This document shows, in pieces, positions 46,853-56,010 of a DNA stretch of 64,000 nucleotides. Under the pieces are notes generated by a model. It was not told the DNA's origin, searched no databases, and saw nothing but the letters and a program-made list of their open reading frames with translations. The stretch's first letter is position 1. Each line of letters opens with the position of its first letter. Both the position numbers and the translations under genes were made by a program. Source of the DNA: Pseudomonas fluorescens NCIMB 11764 (lineage in GTDB: Bacteria; Pseudomonadota; Gammaproteobacteria; Pseudomonadales; Pseudomonadaceae); assembly GCF_000293885.2 (NCBI RefSeq), contig NZ_CP010945.1, positions 2,314,001-2,378,000 on the forward strand, given 5' to 3'.

Positions 46853-47494
46853 GTGTCGAGTACCGAAGACGAACAGCTGGCGGATTTTAAGGACTGGTGG
46901 TCACGCAACGGCAAGCCCCTGGTCACTGGCGGCCTGTTGGCGCTGGTCATCGTGTTCGGCTGGCAGGCCTATCACAAGTATCAGAGCAATCAGTCGCAAA
47001 GCGCCTCGATTCTCTATCAGCAATTGCTCGAAACCACGCTGACGCCTGACGGCAAGCCTGACGCCGCCCGTGTTTCGGACCTGGCCGGCAAGCTTAACAG
47101 CGAGTTCGGCGGCACCGCCTACGCGCAGTACGGCAGCCTGTTCGTGGCGAAAGTCGCGGTCGACAGCGGCAAGCTGGACGACGCTGCCACCGAGCTGAAA
47201 GCCATCGTTGCCAAACCGGCCAACCCGGCACTGGGTGAAATCGCCCGTCAGCGCCTGGCGCAGGTACTGGCCGCGCAGAACAAGGCCGATGAAGCCCTGA
47301 AACTGCTCGAAGGCGATGCCGATAAAGCATTCCTCGCCACTCGCGAAGAACTCAAGGGCGACCTGCTGGTGCAGTTGGGTCGTACCGATGAAGCGAACGC
47401 TGCGTATCAAAAAGCCAAGGCGGCACTGTCGGATGAAGCGGCAGTCGGTGGCCTACAAATCAAGCTGGACGATCTGGCCAAAGGGGATGCGTGA
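46853..47494 (+). CDS. YfgM family membrane-anchored TPR protein
   Basis: 213 residues from a GTG start (GGAG upstream). Cytosolic N-terminus, one membrane helix (VTGGLLALVIVFGWQAYHKY), then periplasmic TPR domain. YfgM is an ancillary SecYEG subunit that helps chaperone hand-off in E. coli. Conserved place between hisS and bamB. Confidence 0.93.
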   Translation: MSSTEDEQLADFKDWWSRNGKPLVTGGLLALVIVFGWQAYHKYQSNQSQSASILYQQLLETTLTPDGKPDAARVSDLAGKLNSEFGGTAYAQYGSLFVAKVAVDSGKLDDAATELKAIVAKPANPALGEIARQRLAQVLAAQNKADEALKLLEGDADKAFLATREELKGDLLVQLGRTDEANAAYQKAKAALSDEAAVGGLQIKLDDLAKGDA

Positions 47495-48638
47495 CGTGAT
47501 CCGTTGGAAACATGCAGCATTGCTGGCTCTGGCCGTATTGGCCGCGGGTTGCAGCAGCAACAGCAAAAAAGAATTGCCGCCTGCCGAGCTGGTCGACTTC
47601 AAAGAAGAAGTGGTCCTGCAAAAGCAGTGGAGTCGTTCGATCGGTGACGGTCAGGGCGAAACCTACAACATGCTGGTTCCGGCGATCGATGGCGATACCA
47701 TCTATGCCGCCGACGTCACCGGCGTGGTGATGGCGATGGATCGCAGCAATGGCGACGTCAAATGGAAGAAAGACCTCGAACTGCCTGTTTCCGGCGCCGT
47801 TGGCGTGGGTTACGGCTTGCTCGTGATCGGTACGACCAAGGGCGAAATCGTTGCCATGGACGCTACCAACGGTGAAGAGAAATGGCGCGCTCGCGTGTCC
47901 AGCGAAGTCCTCGCACCGCCGGCCAACAACGGTGACGTGGTGGTGGTCCAGACTCAGGACGACCGTCTGATCGGTCTGGATGCCGCTACCGGCAACCAGC
48001 GCTGGTTGTATGACAGCACGCCTGCCGTCCTGACCCTGCGTGGCACCAGTGCGCCGATCGTCACCAACCGCCTCGCGGTGGCTGGTTTGTCGACCGGTAA
48101 AGTGGTCGCGCTCGATATCTCCAACGGCGTGCCGGTGTGGGAACAGCGGGTAGCGATTCCACAAGGTCGTTCGGAGCTGGAGCGTGTTGTCGATATCGAC
48201 GGTGGCTTGCTGCTGTCCGGCGGTACGCTGTATGTCGCCAGTTATCAGGGTCGCGTTGCGGCACTGGACCTGGAAAGCGGGCGTCAACTCTGGCAGCGTG
48301 ATGCTTCCAGCTACGCCGGCGTGGCCCAGGGTTTCGGCACTGTTTATGTGAGCCTGTCTTCGGGCACCGTTGAAGGCGTCGACGAGCGTTCCACCACGGC
48401 TTTGTGGAGCAACGATTCGCTGGCTCGCCGTCAACTGTCGGCTCCGGAAGTGTTCTCCAGCTATGTTGCGGTCGGTGACATGGAAGGCTACGTGCACCTG
48501 CTGAGCCAGGTGGACGGTCGCTTTGTTGGCCGCGAGCGCATCGACAGCGACGGCCTGCGTGCCCGTCCGCTGGTGGTGGGTGACACGATTTATCTGTATG
48601 GCAACAGCGGCAAACTGGAAGCCCTGACCATCAAGTAA
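47487..48638 (+). CDS. bamB: Outer-membrane assembly lipoprotein BamB
   Basis: 383 residues. Lipoprotein signal with lipobox LAAGC (HAALLALAVLAAGCSSNSKK), then an eight-bladed PQQ-type propeller (repeats such as GVVMAMDRSNGDVKWKKDLE and GRVAALDLESGRQLWQRDAS). Component of the BAM complex. ATG at 47487 overlaps the yfgM end by 8 bp; GTG at 47496 is an alternative. Confidence 0.95.
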   Translation: MRDVIRWKHAALLALAVLAAGCSSNSKKELPPAELVDFKEEVVLQKQWSRSIGDGQGETYNMLVPAIDGDTIYAADVTGVVMAMDRSNGDVKWKKDLELPVSGAVGVGYGLLVIGTTKGEIVAMDATNGEEKWRARVSSEVLAPPANNGDVVVVQTQDDRLIGLDAATGNQRWLYDSTPAVLTLRGTSAPIVTNRLAVAGLSTGKVVALDISNGVPVWEQRVAIPQGRSELERVVDIDGGLLLSGGTLYVASYQGRVAALDLESGRQLWQRDASSYAGVAQGFGTVYVSLSSGTVEGVDERSTTALWSNDSLARRQLSAPEVFSSYVAVGDMEGYVHLLSQVDGRFVGRERIDSDGLRARPLVVGDTIYLYGNSGKLEALTIK

Positions 48639-48773
48639 GGACTATGCTTGGGGTTTAACCCCCAAGCGGCCCCGTTCTGCGGGGCTCGCAGCGTTTTCAA
48701 ACGCTGCCCCGAGCACCAGCCGCTGCCTCGCAGCGGCTTTTGTATTTTCTGAAATAACGAAGTGGAGAGCCGC

Positions 48774-50243
48774 ATGGTTCCCGTAATCGCCCTGGTGGGC
48801 CGACCGAACGTCGGCAAGTCCACCTTGTTCAACCGCCTGACCAGGACTCGCGACGCCATCGTCGGCGACTTGTCCGGTCTGACCCGTGATCGCCAATACG
48901 GTGAGGCCAAGTGGCAAGGGCGTTCCTACATTCTGGTCGACACCGGCGGTATCTCCGGTGACGAGCACGGTATGGACGAAAAAATGGCCGAGCAGTCGCT
49001 GCTGGCCATTGAAGAAGCCGATGTCGTTCTGTTCCTGGTAGATGCCAAGGCCGGTTTCACCGCCGCCGACCAGATGATCGCCGAGCATTTGCGCAAACGT
49101 AACAAGCGTTCCTACGTGGTTGCCAACAAGGTCGACAATATCGACCCTGAAATGGCCCGCGCCGAATTCGCTCCGTTGGGCATGGGCCACGCGATCCCGA
49201 TCGCCGGTGCTCATGGTCGTGGCATCACCCAGATGCTGGAAATCGCCCTGAGCGATTTCCCGAAAGACGAAGAAGAACCGGAAGACGGCGAAGAAGAGAT
49301 CGTTGCCGAAGGCGAGGAAGCCAAGCGCATTCCTGGCCCGAGCGAAAAAGACGGGATCAAGATCGCCATCATCGGCCGCCCGAACGTCGGCAAGTCGACC
49401 CTGGTCAACCGCATGCTCGGTGAAGACCGGGTGATCGTGTATGACCAGCCCGGCACCACCCGCGACAGTATCTACATCCCGTTCGAACGTAACGACGAGA
49501 AGTACACGCTGATCGACACCGCCGGTGTGCGCAAGCGCGGCAAGATCCACGAAGAAGTCGAAAAATTCTCCGTGGTCAAAACCCTGCAGGCGATCAAAGA
49601 CGCCAACGTGGTGATCTTCGTGATGGACGCCCGCGAAGGCGTGGTGGATCACGACCTGAACCTGCTGGGCTTTGCCATCGAATCGGGTCGTGCGCTGGTG
49701 ATCGCGATCAACAAGTGGGACGGCATGACGCCGAGCGAGCGTGACTTCGTGAAGGTCGAGCTGCAACGTCGACTGTTCTTCGTTGACTACGCCGACATCC
49801 ACTTCATCTCGGCCCTGCACGGCACTGGCGTGGGCAACCTCTACGCTTCCGTACAGAACTCGTTCAAGTCCGCGGTCACCCGCTGGCCGACCAACCGCCT
49901 GACCCAGATCCTGGAAGATGCGGTCGGTGAGCACGCGCCACCGATGGTCAACAACCGCCGGATCAAGCTGCGTTACGCCCACTTGGGTGGCGCGAACCCG
50001 CCGATCATCGTGATTCACGGTAACCAGATCGAGAAGGTGCCGAAGTCTTACGTTCGTTATCTGGAAAACACTTACCGTCGTGTTTTGAAGCTGGTCGGTA
50101 CGCCGATCCGCATCGAGTTCAAGGGCGGCGAGAACCCGTACGAAGGCAACAAGAACTCGCTGACAGACCGTCAGGTCAACAAGAAGCGTCGCTTGATGTC
50201 GCACCACAAGAAGGCCGACAAGAAGCGCCGCGACAAGCGTTGA
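48774..50243 (+). CDS. der: Ribosome-assembly GTPase Der (EngA)
   Basis: 489 residues with two tandem G domains: first [15 protein letters not shown] and NKVD; acidic linker near residues 165-190 ([18 protein letters not shown]); second [19 protein letters not shown] and NKWD; C-terminal KH-like domain and basic tail. Acts in 50S assembly. ATG 48774 chosen over an in-frame start 12 bp earlier. Confidence 0.97.
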   Translation: MVPVIALVGRPNVGKSTLFNRLTRTRDAIVGDLSGLTRDRQYGEAKWQGRSYILVDTGGISGDEHGMDEKMAEQSLLAIEEADVVLFLVDAKAGFTAADQMIAEHLRKRNKRSYVVANKVDNIDPEMARAEFAPLGMGHAIPIAGAHGRGITQMLEIALSDFPKDEEEPEDGEEEIVAEGEEAKRIPGPSEKDGIKIAIIGRPNVGKSTLVNRMLGEDRVIVYDQPGTTRDSIYIPFERNDEKYTLIDTAGVRKRGKIHEEVEKFSVVKTLQAIKDANVVIFVMDAREGVVDHDLNLLGFAIESGRALVIAINKWDGMTPSERDFVKVELQRRLFFVDYADIHFISALHGTGVGNLYASVQNSFKSAVTRWPTNRLTQILEDAVGEHAPPMVNNRRIKLRYAHLGGANPPIIVIHGNQIEKVPKSYVRYLENTYRRVLKLVGTPIRIEFKGGENPYEGNKNSLTDRQVNKKRRLMSHHKKADKKRRDKR

Positions 50244-50282
50244 TTTGCAGCCCTCACACACATCTCGTGTGCGGGGCTTGTT

Positions 50283-50415
50283 GTGGCGAGGGAGCTTGCT
50301 CCCGCTCGGCTGCGCAGCAGTCGCAAAACCAGCCGACGCGTTCTCTCTCTGAACGATCTCGGTTGCAGATAGTGGGACCGCTTTGCGGTCCAGCGGGAGC
50401 AAGCTCCCTCGCCAC
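50283..50415. repeat. Long REP-type inverted repeat
   Basis: GTGGCGAGGGAGCTTGCTCC-CGCT at 50283-50306 and its exact inverse at 50392-50415 enclose about 85 bp. A different REP subfamily from the one at 32353. Confidence 0.8.
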
Positions 50416-50442
50416 AGGTAATGCGGTGATGTTGAGAAAGAA

Positions 50443-50467
50443 GGGTGCCGTTTGGCGCCCTTTTTTT
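50443..50467 (+). terminator. Intrinsic terminator after der
   Basis: GGGTGCC-GTTT-GGCGCCC stem (one G-T pair) followed by seven T. Confidence 0.8.
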
Positions 50468-50541
50468 ATGGGCGCCGTTTGGGCTATCCTCGGGCTCTCC
50501 CGCGCCGCCGTTAGAGCCGGGTGTAGAGCAGGGAATCACCG

Positions 50542-51690
50542 ATGATCACCAGTAAGCTGCCGAATGTCGGCATCACTATCTTCACGCAGATGTCTCAGCT
50601 CGCGGCGCAAACCGGGGCGATCAACCTGTCCCAGGGTTTTCCCGATTTCGATGCACCCAAGGGCCTGTGCGATGCGGTCGGTCGGCATGTTGCCAATGGC
50701 CATAACCAGTATTCGCCGATGACCGGCCTGCCGGCGCTGCGTCAGCAAGTGACAGCGAAAATCGCTCGCAGCTATGGCGTCAATGTCGATGCCGACAACG
50801 AAGTGACCATCACACCCGGCGCCACCCAGGCGATCTTCTGCGCGATTCAGGCGGTGATCCACAGCGGCGACGAAGTGATCGTGTTCGATCCGTGCTACGA
50901 CAGTTACGAGCCGTCGGTGGAGCTGGCCGGTGGTCGTTGCGTGCATGTGCAGCTCGGGGTGAATGATTTCTCCATCGACTTCCAGAAACTGGCCGAGGCC
51001 ATTACGCCGCGCACGCGGATGATTGTGCTGAACGCTCCGCACAACCCGAGTGGCGCACTGATCAGCCGTGCCGAACTGGATCAGTTGGCGGATCTGATTC
51101 GTGATCGCGACATCTACCTCGTCAGCGACGAAGTTTATGAACACCTGGTGTTCGACGGTGTACCTCACGTCAGCGTGCTGAACCACGAAGAGCTGTATCA
51201 GCGAGCCTTTGTGGTCAGCTCGTTCGGCAAGACCTATCACGTCACCGGCTGGAAAACCGGCTACGTGGTTGCACCGCCGGCCCTCACAGCGGAACTGCGC
51301 AAGGTGCACCAGTACGTCAGTTTCTGCGGCGTGACCCCGCTGCAATTTGCCTTGGCCGATTTCATGGCCGAGCACCCGGAGCATGTCGAAGAGCTGCCGG
51401 CTTTTTATCAGGCCAAGCGCGACCTGTTCTGCGACTTGCTGACGCCATCGCGCTTCAGTTTTACCCGCGTGACCGGCACCTATTTCCAGTTGGTCGATTA
51501 CTCGCAGATCCGCCCGGACCTCAACGACGTCGAGATGGCGCTGTGGATGACCCGCGAACACGGTGTGGCGAGCATCCCGATCTCGGTGTTCTACCAGACG
51601 CCACCCGAAGGCCAGCGCCTGGTGCGTCTGTGCTTTGCCAAGCGTGAGGAGACCCTGCGTGAAGCAGCGGAAAAATTATGCGTGATCTGA
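50542..51690 (+). CDS. Methionine aminotransferase (YbdL type, PLP)
   Basis: 382 residues, class I/II aminotransferase. INLSQGFPDFDAPKGL, NAPHNPSGALI (substrate Asn), SDEVYEHLVFDG, and the PLP lysine in SFGKTYHVTGWKTGY. The enzyme of this subgroup transaminates methionine/ketomethiobutyrate, often with glutamine. It overlaps by 13 bp a nitrilase-family gene that would remove the ketoglutaramate by-product, which supports the assignment. Confidence 0.88.
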   Translation: MITSKLPNVGITIFTQMSQLAAQTGAINLSQGFPDFDAPKGLCDAVGRHVANGHNQYSPMTGLPALRQQVTAKIARSYGVNVDADNEVTITPGATQAIFCAIQAVIHSGDEVIVFDPCYDSYEPSVELAGGRCVHVQLGVNDFSIDFQKLAEAITPRTRMIVLNAPHNPSGALISRAELDQLADLIRDRDIYLVSDEVYEHLVFDGVPHVSVLNHEELYQRAFVVSSFGKTYHVTGWKTGYVVAPPALTAELRKVHQYVSFCGVTPLQFALADFMAEHPEHVEELPAFYQAKRDLFCDLLTPSRFSFTRVTGTYFQLVDYSQIRPDLNDVEMALWMTREHGVASIPISVFYQTPPEGQRLVRLCFAKREETLREAAEKLCVI

Positions 51691-52469
51691 GTGCACTGCC
51701 GAATTTGAACATTGCGCTGGTCCAGACGACCCTGGCCTGGCATGACCGCCAGGCCAACCTGGAGCATTTCGAACAACTGCTGGAACAGGCTCGCGGTGCT
51801 GACCTGATCATCCTGCCGGAGATGTTCACCACCGGTTTCTCCATGGAATCCGAGACGCTCGCCGAGCCGGAAAACGGTCCTGCGAGCAAATGGTTGCGCG
51901 CCCAGGCTGCGCAACTCGATGCGGTGATCACCGGCAGCGTCATCATTCAGGCCGCTGATGGCAGTCATCGCAATCGCCTGTTGTGGGCACGGCCGGACGG
52001 TGAAGTCTGGCACTACGACAAGCGTCACCTGTTCCGCATGGCGGGCGAGCACAATCACTACACGCCGGGCGAGCGCCAGGTGCAGTTCGAACTCAAAGGC
52101 TGGCGTGTGCGGCCGCTGATTTGCTACGACTTGCGCTTTCCAGTGTGGAGCCGCGATGCCCAGGACACTGACCTGTTGCTGTACACCGCGAATTGGCCGG
52201 GCGCGCGGCGTCAGCACTGGAACCGTTTGTTGCCGGCACGGGCGATCGAAAACCTTTGCTATGTGGCCGCAGTGAATCGCATCGGGACTGACGGAAAAGG
52301 CTTCGCGTATACCGGTGACAGTCAGGTGCTCGATTTCCAGGGCGAGACGTTGCTCAGTGCCGGCGAAGCCGATGGCGTGTTTCAAGTGGTTCTGAATGCC
52401 GCCGACCTTCAGGCTTATCGCACGCGCTTTCCGGCGAATCTGGATGCTGACACGTTTGAGTTCACCTGA
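51678..52469 (+). CDS. Omega-amidase of the nitrilase family (YafV type)
   Basis: 263 residues with the nitrilase triad: Glu in LPEMFTTGFSM, Lys in YDKRHLFRMAGEH, Cys in PLICYDLRFPVWSR. Hydrolyses alpha-ketoglutaramate or ketosuccinamate to the keto-acid and ammonia. Starts within the end of the aminotransferase gene, so the two are translated together. Confidence 0.9.
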   Translation: MRDLSALPNLNIALVQTTLAWHDRQANLEHFEQLLEQARGADLIILPEMFTTGFSMESETLAEPENGPASKWLRAQAAQLDAVITGSVIIQAADGSHRNRLLWARPDGEVWHYDKRHLFRMAGEHNHYTPGERQVQFELKGWRVRPLICYDLRFPVWSRDAQDTDLLLYTANWPGARRQHWNRLLPARAIENLCYVAAVNRIGTDGKGFAYTGDSQVLDFQGETLLSAGEADGVFQVVLNAADLQAYRTRFPANLDADTFEFT

Positions 52470-52548
52470 TCGGATAGGTCTTGATGATTTATGAGTGCAG
52501 ATTTTTCCAGCCTGGCCGATAGCAAGGTCAACCAAGGAGGAGTGACCC

Positions 52549-52941
52549 ATGATCAACGTGAGCACCATCACTATTAACGCGTACGCTGTGTCGTCGCCGA
52601 ACGTCGCGACCGGTCAACCTGACGAACGCAAGCTGGTCCCGGTTGAAGACGCGACTGGCGAGGATGGCAAGCTGCGCGTCAACAGTGCCGGAGCCAACAT
52701 TGATTCGGTCGGCAGCGCCAGCGACCCGGTTACCGCGTTGAAAAAGCAGATCGAAGAAACGCAAAAATTGCTGGCCGAACAGCAAGCTCAACTGGCGAGT
52801 GCGCAGAAGAGTCAGGACAACGAGCAGGAGGCGCAGCAGGTGATGGAAATCCAGAACCAGATCGCCGTGACCAGCAGCAACTTGCAGGTGCTGCAGGCGG
52901 CGTTGTTGCAGGCGATGTTTAGCGTTGATACTCATGCCTGA
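52549..52941 (+). CDS. Coiled-coil protein of unknown function (FlxA-like)
   Basis: 130 residues with a strong ribosome site (AAGGAGG). A Ser/Thr-rich N-terminus (MINVSTITINAYAVSSPNVA) leads to a long Gln-rich coiled coil from about residue 65 (LKKQIEETQKLLAEQQAQLA). No signal peptide. The composition is like FlxA-family proteins; function unknown. Confidence 0.75.
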   Translation: MINVSTITINAYAVSSPNVATGQPDERKLVPVEDATGEDGKLRVNSAGANIDSVGSASDPVTALKKQIEETQKLLAEQQAQLASAQKSQDNEQEAQQVMEIQNQIAVTSSNLQVLQAALLQAMFSVDTHA

Positions 52942-52964
52942 CATTGTTGTTGCCTGAGCGGCCC

Positions 52965-52995
52965 CCATCGCGGGCTTGCTCGCGAAGAGGCCATA
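52965..52995. repeat. REP palindrome
   Basis: Single REP unit containing CGCGGGCTTGCTCGCGAAGA, between the coiled-coil gene and the leuA terminator. Confidence 0.65.
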
Positions 52996-53020
52996 ACAGG
53001 CAACACAAAAACAGCAGGCA

Positions 53021-53056
53021 AAAAAAGGCCCCGAGGTTTACACCCCGGGGCCTTTT
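53021..53056 (-). terminator. Intrinsic terminator of leuA (bidirectional)
   Basis: GGCCCCG and CGGGGCC stem with an A-run on one side and a short T-run on the other; serves the minus-strand leuA transcript. Confidence 0.85.
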
Positions 53057-53072
53057 GCATTTCAGCGAATGC

Positions 53073-54752
53073 TTACGCCGCTTTCGCTTCCGGCTGGCTC
53101 AACGAGCGGTTCAGCGCGCTGAACAGGGCCTTGAAGCTGGCGGTGGTGATGTTTTCATCGATGCCGACGCCATGCACGGCACGTTCACCGTTCACTCGCA
53201 GCTCGATGTAGGCCGCTGCCTTGGCGTTGGTGCCCGCGCCGATCGCGTGTTCGTTGTAGTCCATGATTTCCACCGGAATCGGCAGGCCGGCCACCAGCGC
53301 TTCCAGCGCGCCGTTGCCCTTGCCGCGCCAGTGCAGGTTGGTTTCGCCCTGGCCTTTGCCGGAGACTTCCACTTCCACTGCGCTGTGACCGTTTTCTTCC
53401 TGCAGGCGATGGCTGACCAGCGCGTACGGGGTATTGGCCTGCAAGTACTCGCTGTGCAGCAACGCGTGGATTTGCTGGGCGGTCATTTCGAGACCCAGGC
53501 GATCGGTTTCACGCTGCACGACCTGGCTGAACTCGATCTGCATGCGACGCGGCAAGCTGATGCCGTATTCCTGTTCCAGCAGGTAAGCGATACCGCCCTT
53601 GCCCGACTGGCTGTTGACGCGGATCACGGCCTCGTAGCTGCGGCCGATGTCGGCCGGGTCGATCGGCAAGTACGGCACTTCCCACAGGGCGTCCGGTTTC
53701 TGCTGGGCGAAGCCCTTGCGGATGGCGTCCTGGTGCGAGCCGGAGAACGCGGTGTGAACCAGGTCGCCGACGTACGGGTGGCGCGGGTGCACCTGGATCT
53801 GGTTGCACTCTTCGACGACTTTGCGCACGCCGTCGATGTCGGAGAAGTCCAGCTCAGGGTGAATGCCCTGGGTGTACAGGTTCAATGCCACGGTCACGAG
53901 ATCGACGTTGCCGGTACGCTCGCCGTTGCCGAACAGGCAGCCTTCGACACGATCCGCGCCAGCCATCAGGCCCAGCTCGGTGGCGGCCACGCCAGTGCCA
54001 CGGTCGTTGTGGGTGTGCAGGCTGATGATCACGCTGTCACGACGGTTGATATGACGGCCGAACCACTCGATCTGGTCGGCGTAGATGTTCGGGGTCGCGC
54101 ATTCGACAGTGGCTGGCAGGTTGAGGATCACCTTGTGCTCAGGCGTCGGGTTCCAGACGTCGATCACCGCGTCGCAGACTTCCTTGGCGAACTCCAGTTC
54201 GGTGGCGCTGAAGGTTTCCGGCGAGTATTCGAAAGTCCACTGCGTGTCCGGCTGAAGGGCGGCGTATTTGACGAACAGCTTGGCAGCGTTGACCGCGATG
54301 GCCTTGATCCCGTCCTTGTCCTGGTTGAAGACAATGCGGCGGAAGGAAGGGGAGGTCGCGTTGTACAGGTGAACGATGGCTTTCTTCGCTCCACGGAGGG
54401 ATTCGAAGGTGCGCTCGATCAGGTCTTCACGGCCCTGGGTCAGCACCTGAATGGTGGTGTCGTCCGGGATGTGGTTGCCTTCGATCAGGGTGCGCACGAA
54501 GTCGAAGTCGGTTTGCGACGCCGCCGGGAAGGACGCTTCGATTTCTTTCACGCCGACCTGCACCAGGGTTTTCCAGAAACGCAGCTTCTTGACCGCGTCC
54601 ATCGGCTCGATCAGCGACTGGTTGCCGTCGCGAAGGTCGGAGCTGCACCAGATCGGCGCGGCGGTGATGGTCTTCGACGGCCAGGTGCGGTCCGGAATGT
54701 CGATGGTCGGGAACGCGCGGTATTTCGAAGACGGGTCTTTGAGCATGCTCAT
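53073..54752 (-). CDS. leuA: 2-isopropylmalate synthase
   Basis: 559 residues, the long LeuA form found in pseudomonads. First committed step of leucine synthesis. Catalytic barrel motifs [20 protein letters not shown] and [20 protein letters not shown] (metal His), [16 protein letters not shown], and the C-terminal leucine-feedback domain ([20 protein letters not shown]). Preceded by AAGGA and, 90 nt upstream, a candidate leader peptide. Confidence 0.97.
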   Translation of the reverse strand: MSMLKDPSSKYRAFPTIDIPDRTWPSKTITAAPIWCSSDLRDGNQSLIEPMDAVKKLRFWKTLVQVGVKEIEASFPAASQTDFDFVRTLIEGNHIPDDTTIQVLTQGREDLIERTFESLRGAKKAIVHLYNATSPSFRRIVFNQDKDGIKAIAVNAAKLFVKYAALQPDTQWTFEYSPETFSATELEFAKEVCDAVIDVWNPTPEHKVILNLPATVECATPNIYADQIEWFGRHINRRDSVIISLHTHNDRGTGVAATELGLMAGADRVEGCLFGNGERTGNVDLVTVALNLYTQGIHPELDFSDIDGVRKVVEECNQIQVHPRHPYVGDLVHTAFSGSHQDAIRKGFAQQKPDALWEVPYLPIDPADIGRSYEAVIRVNSQSGKGGIAYLLEQEYGISLPRRMQIEFSQVVQRETDRLGLEMTAQQIHALLHSEYLQANTPYALVSHRLQEENGHSAVEVEVSGKGQGETNLHWRGKGNGALEALVAGLPIPVEIMDYNEHAIGAGTNAKAAAYIELRVNGERAVHGVGIDENITTASFKALFSALNRSLSQPEAKAA

Positions 54753-54842
54753 CGGGAAATCCTTATTGTGTGGGCCGAAAAAAGGCGGCCTGCCGGTGGA
54801 TCAAATGTTCTTGGGGAAAAGCGTAAGACGAGGCGCCGCAAT

Positions 54843-54920
54843 TCAGCCCGGCAGTCGTGCACTGACGAGGCACAGGCTGCGGTGCTGGCGAAGCTGAATG
54901 AGGGTGTGAGAGGTTTTCAT
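54843..54920 (-). CDS. Candidate leuA leader peptide (25 aa)
   Basis: A short frame beginning MKTSHTLIQLRQ and ending CLVSARLPG, with five leucines, ending 90 nt before leuA on the same strand. CTGCCGG at the end of the peptide can pair with CCGGCAG just before a GCCGCC-T6 stretch, while GCGGC after the stop can pair with GCCGC in that stretch, giving mutually exclusive structures. This suggests attenuation; it is inferred. Confidence 0.5.
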   Translation of the reverse strand: MKTSHTLIQLRQHRSLCLVSARLPG

Positions 54921-55185
54921 GCCTTCAACCCTAACCGCGAGGGTGAAGGATGGCAAGCAGTCGAAAAAAATTGAGAGGAATACTCGAATGGAGAGATTTA
55001 TCGAGATTTTATTGCGGCGAAAGAGCGCGATTGTGTGGATGTTTGCGTGGGGGTTGAGGGATGCGCAATTGAGGACGTTGGACTGTGTCGATTCCAATTG
55101 CGCGATTTATCCAGCGGCGATTCGGCAACTATGAGGCCGTCTTCGCGGGCTTGCTCGCGAAGAGGCCAGTCACCTCACAAATGCC
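54921..55185. other. Intergenic region upstream of the leuA leader
   Basis: 265 bp with no gene I support. Should contain the leuA promoter on the minus strand. One REP unit (CTTCGCGGGCTTGCTCGCGA) lies at about 55139-55158, near the 3' end of the peptidase gene. Confidence 0.5.
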
Positions 55186-56007
55186 TTAAGGCTGAAAAGC
55201 GCCAATGAAAATCGCCGGATCCACCCGCGCATCATTCAGGCTGACATTCCAGTGCATATGCGGCCCGGTCGCCCGCCCGGTGGCGCCAACCTTCCCGACC
55301 ACGGCGCCACGCGCCAATTGCTGGCCAACCTTCACATCGATTTTCGACATGTGGCAGAACATGCTGATAAAGCCCTGCCCATGGTCGACAAATACCGTGT
55401 TGCCATTAAAGAAGTAGTTACCGATCAGAATCACCTTGCCCGCGGCCGGGGTCTTGATCGGTGTGCCAGCGCCTACGGCGAAGTCCAGGCCCGAGTGTGG
55501 ATTGCGCTCTTCACCATTGAAGAAGCGGCGCACACCGAACTTGCTCGACAGCGGGCCGTTGACCGGTTTGTCCAGCAGCAGGTTGCTCGGGGTATTCGGG
55601 CTGAACGTGCGGTACGCGGCGATCTGCTCCGCCAGTTCGCGCTCGATGCGCTTGAGATTGTCCGGGTCCGGATTGACCTGTTGAGTGTTTTTCAAAGTGA
55701 TGCGTTGTTCCGGATACTTCTTGTTGCCGACGGTGAAACTCAACGTGCGACCGCCGCTGCTGACCTGCTGTGTGCCCGGCTTGACCGTCAACGGCACACC
55801 GACAATCGCCAGCCAATTGTTCTGCTCCTTGACCACCAACACCGGTTTGCCTTGATAACTGGCTTTCGGCGCCTGGGCAGCGCTGCCCAGATCCAAGACC
55901 GCCACGCCGCCCGGCACCGGTTTGTTCAACAGGCGGGTGATGTAGCTGTCGGCGTGGGCGTTAAAGGTCAGGCACAGCAACAGCAGTGGAGCTAAAAAAC
56001 GCGGCAT
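55186..56007 (-). CDS. M23 family murein metallopeptidase
   Basis: 273 residues. Signal peptide (FLAPLLLLCLTFNAHA), a beta-rich N-terminal domain, and a LytM/M23 domain with zinc ligands in HSGLDFAVGAGTPIKTPAAG and PHMHWNVSLNDARVDP. Probably a periplasmic endopeptidase acting on cross-links, or a regulator of amidases. 3 bp after xseA on the same strand. Confidence 0.92.
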   Translation of the reverse strand: MPRFLAPLLLLCLTFNAHADSYITRLLNKPVPGGVAVLDLGSAAQAPKASYQGKPVLVVKEQNNWLAIVGVPLTVKPGTQQVSSGGRTLSFTVGNKKYPEQRITLKNTQQVNPDPDNLKRIERELAEQIAAYRTFSPNTPSNLLLDKPVNGPLSSKFGVRRFFNGEERNPHSGLDFAVGAGTPIKTPAAGKVILIGNYFFNGNTVFVDHGQGFISMFCHMSKIDVKVGQQLARGAVVGKVGATGRATGPHMHWNVSLNDARVDPAIFIGAFQP

Positions 56008-56010
56008 GGA

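Noticed and set aside
54919..55134. 71-aa plus-strand frame upstream of leuA
   Set aside because: It overlaps the leader peptide region, has no ribosome site and no conserved features.
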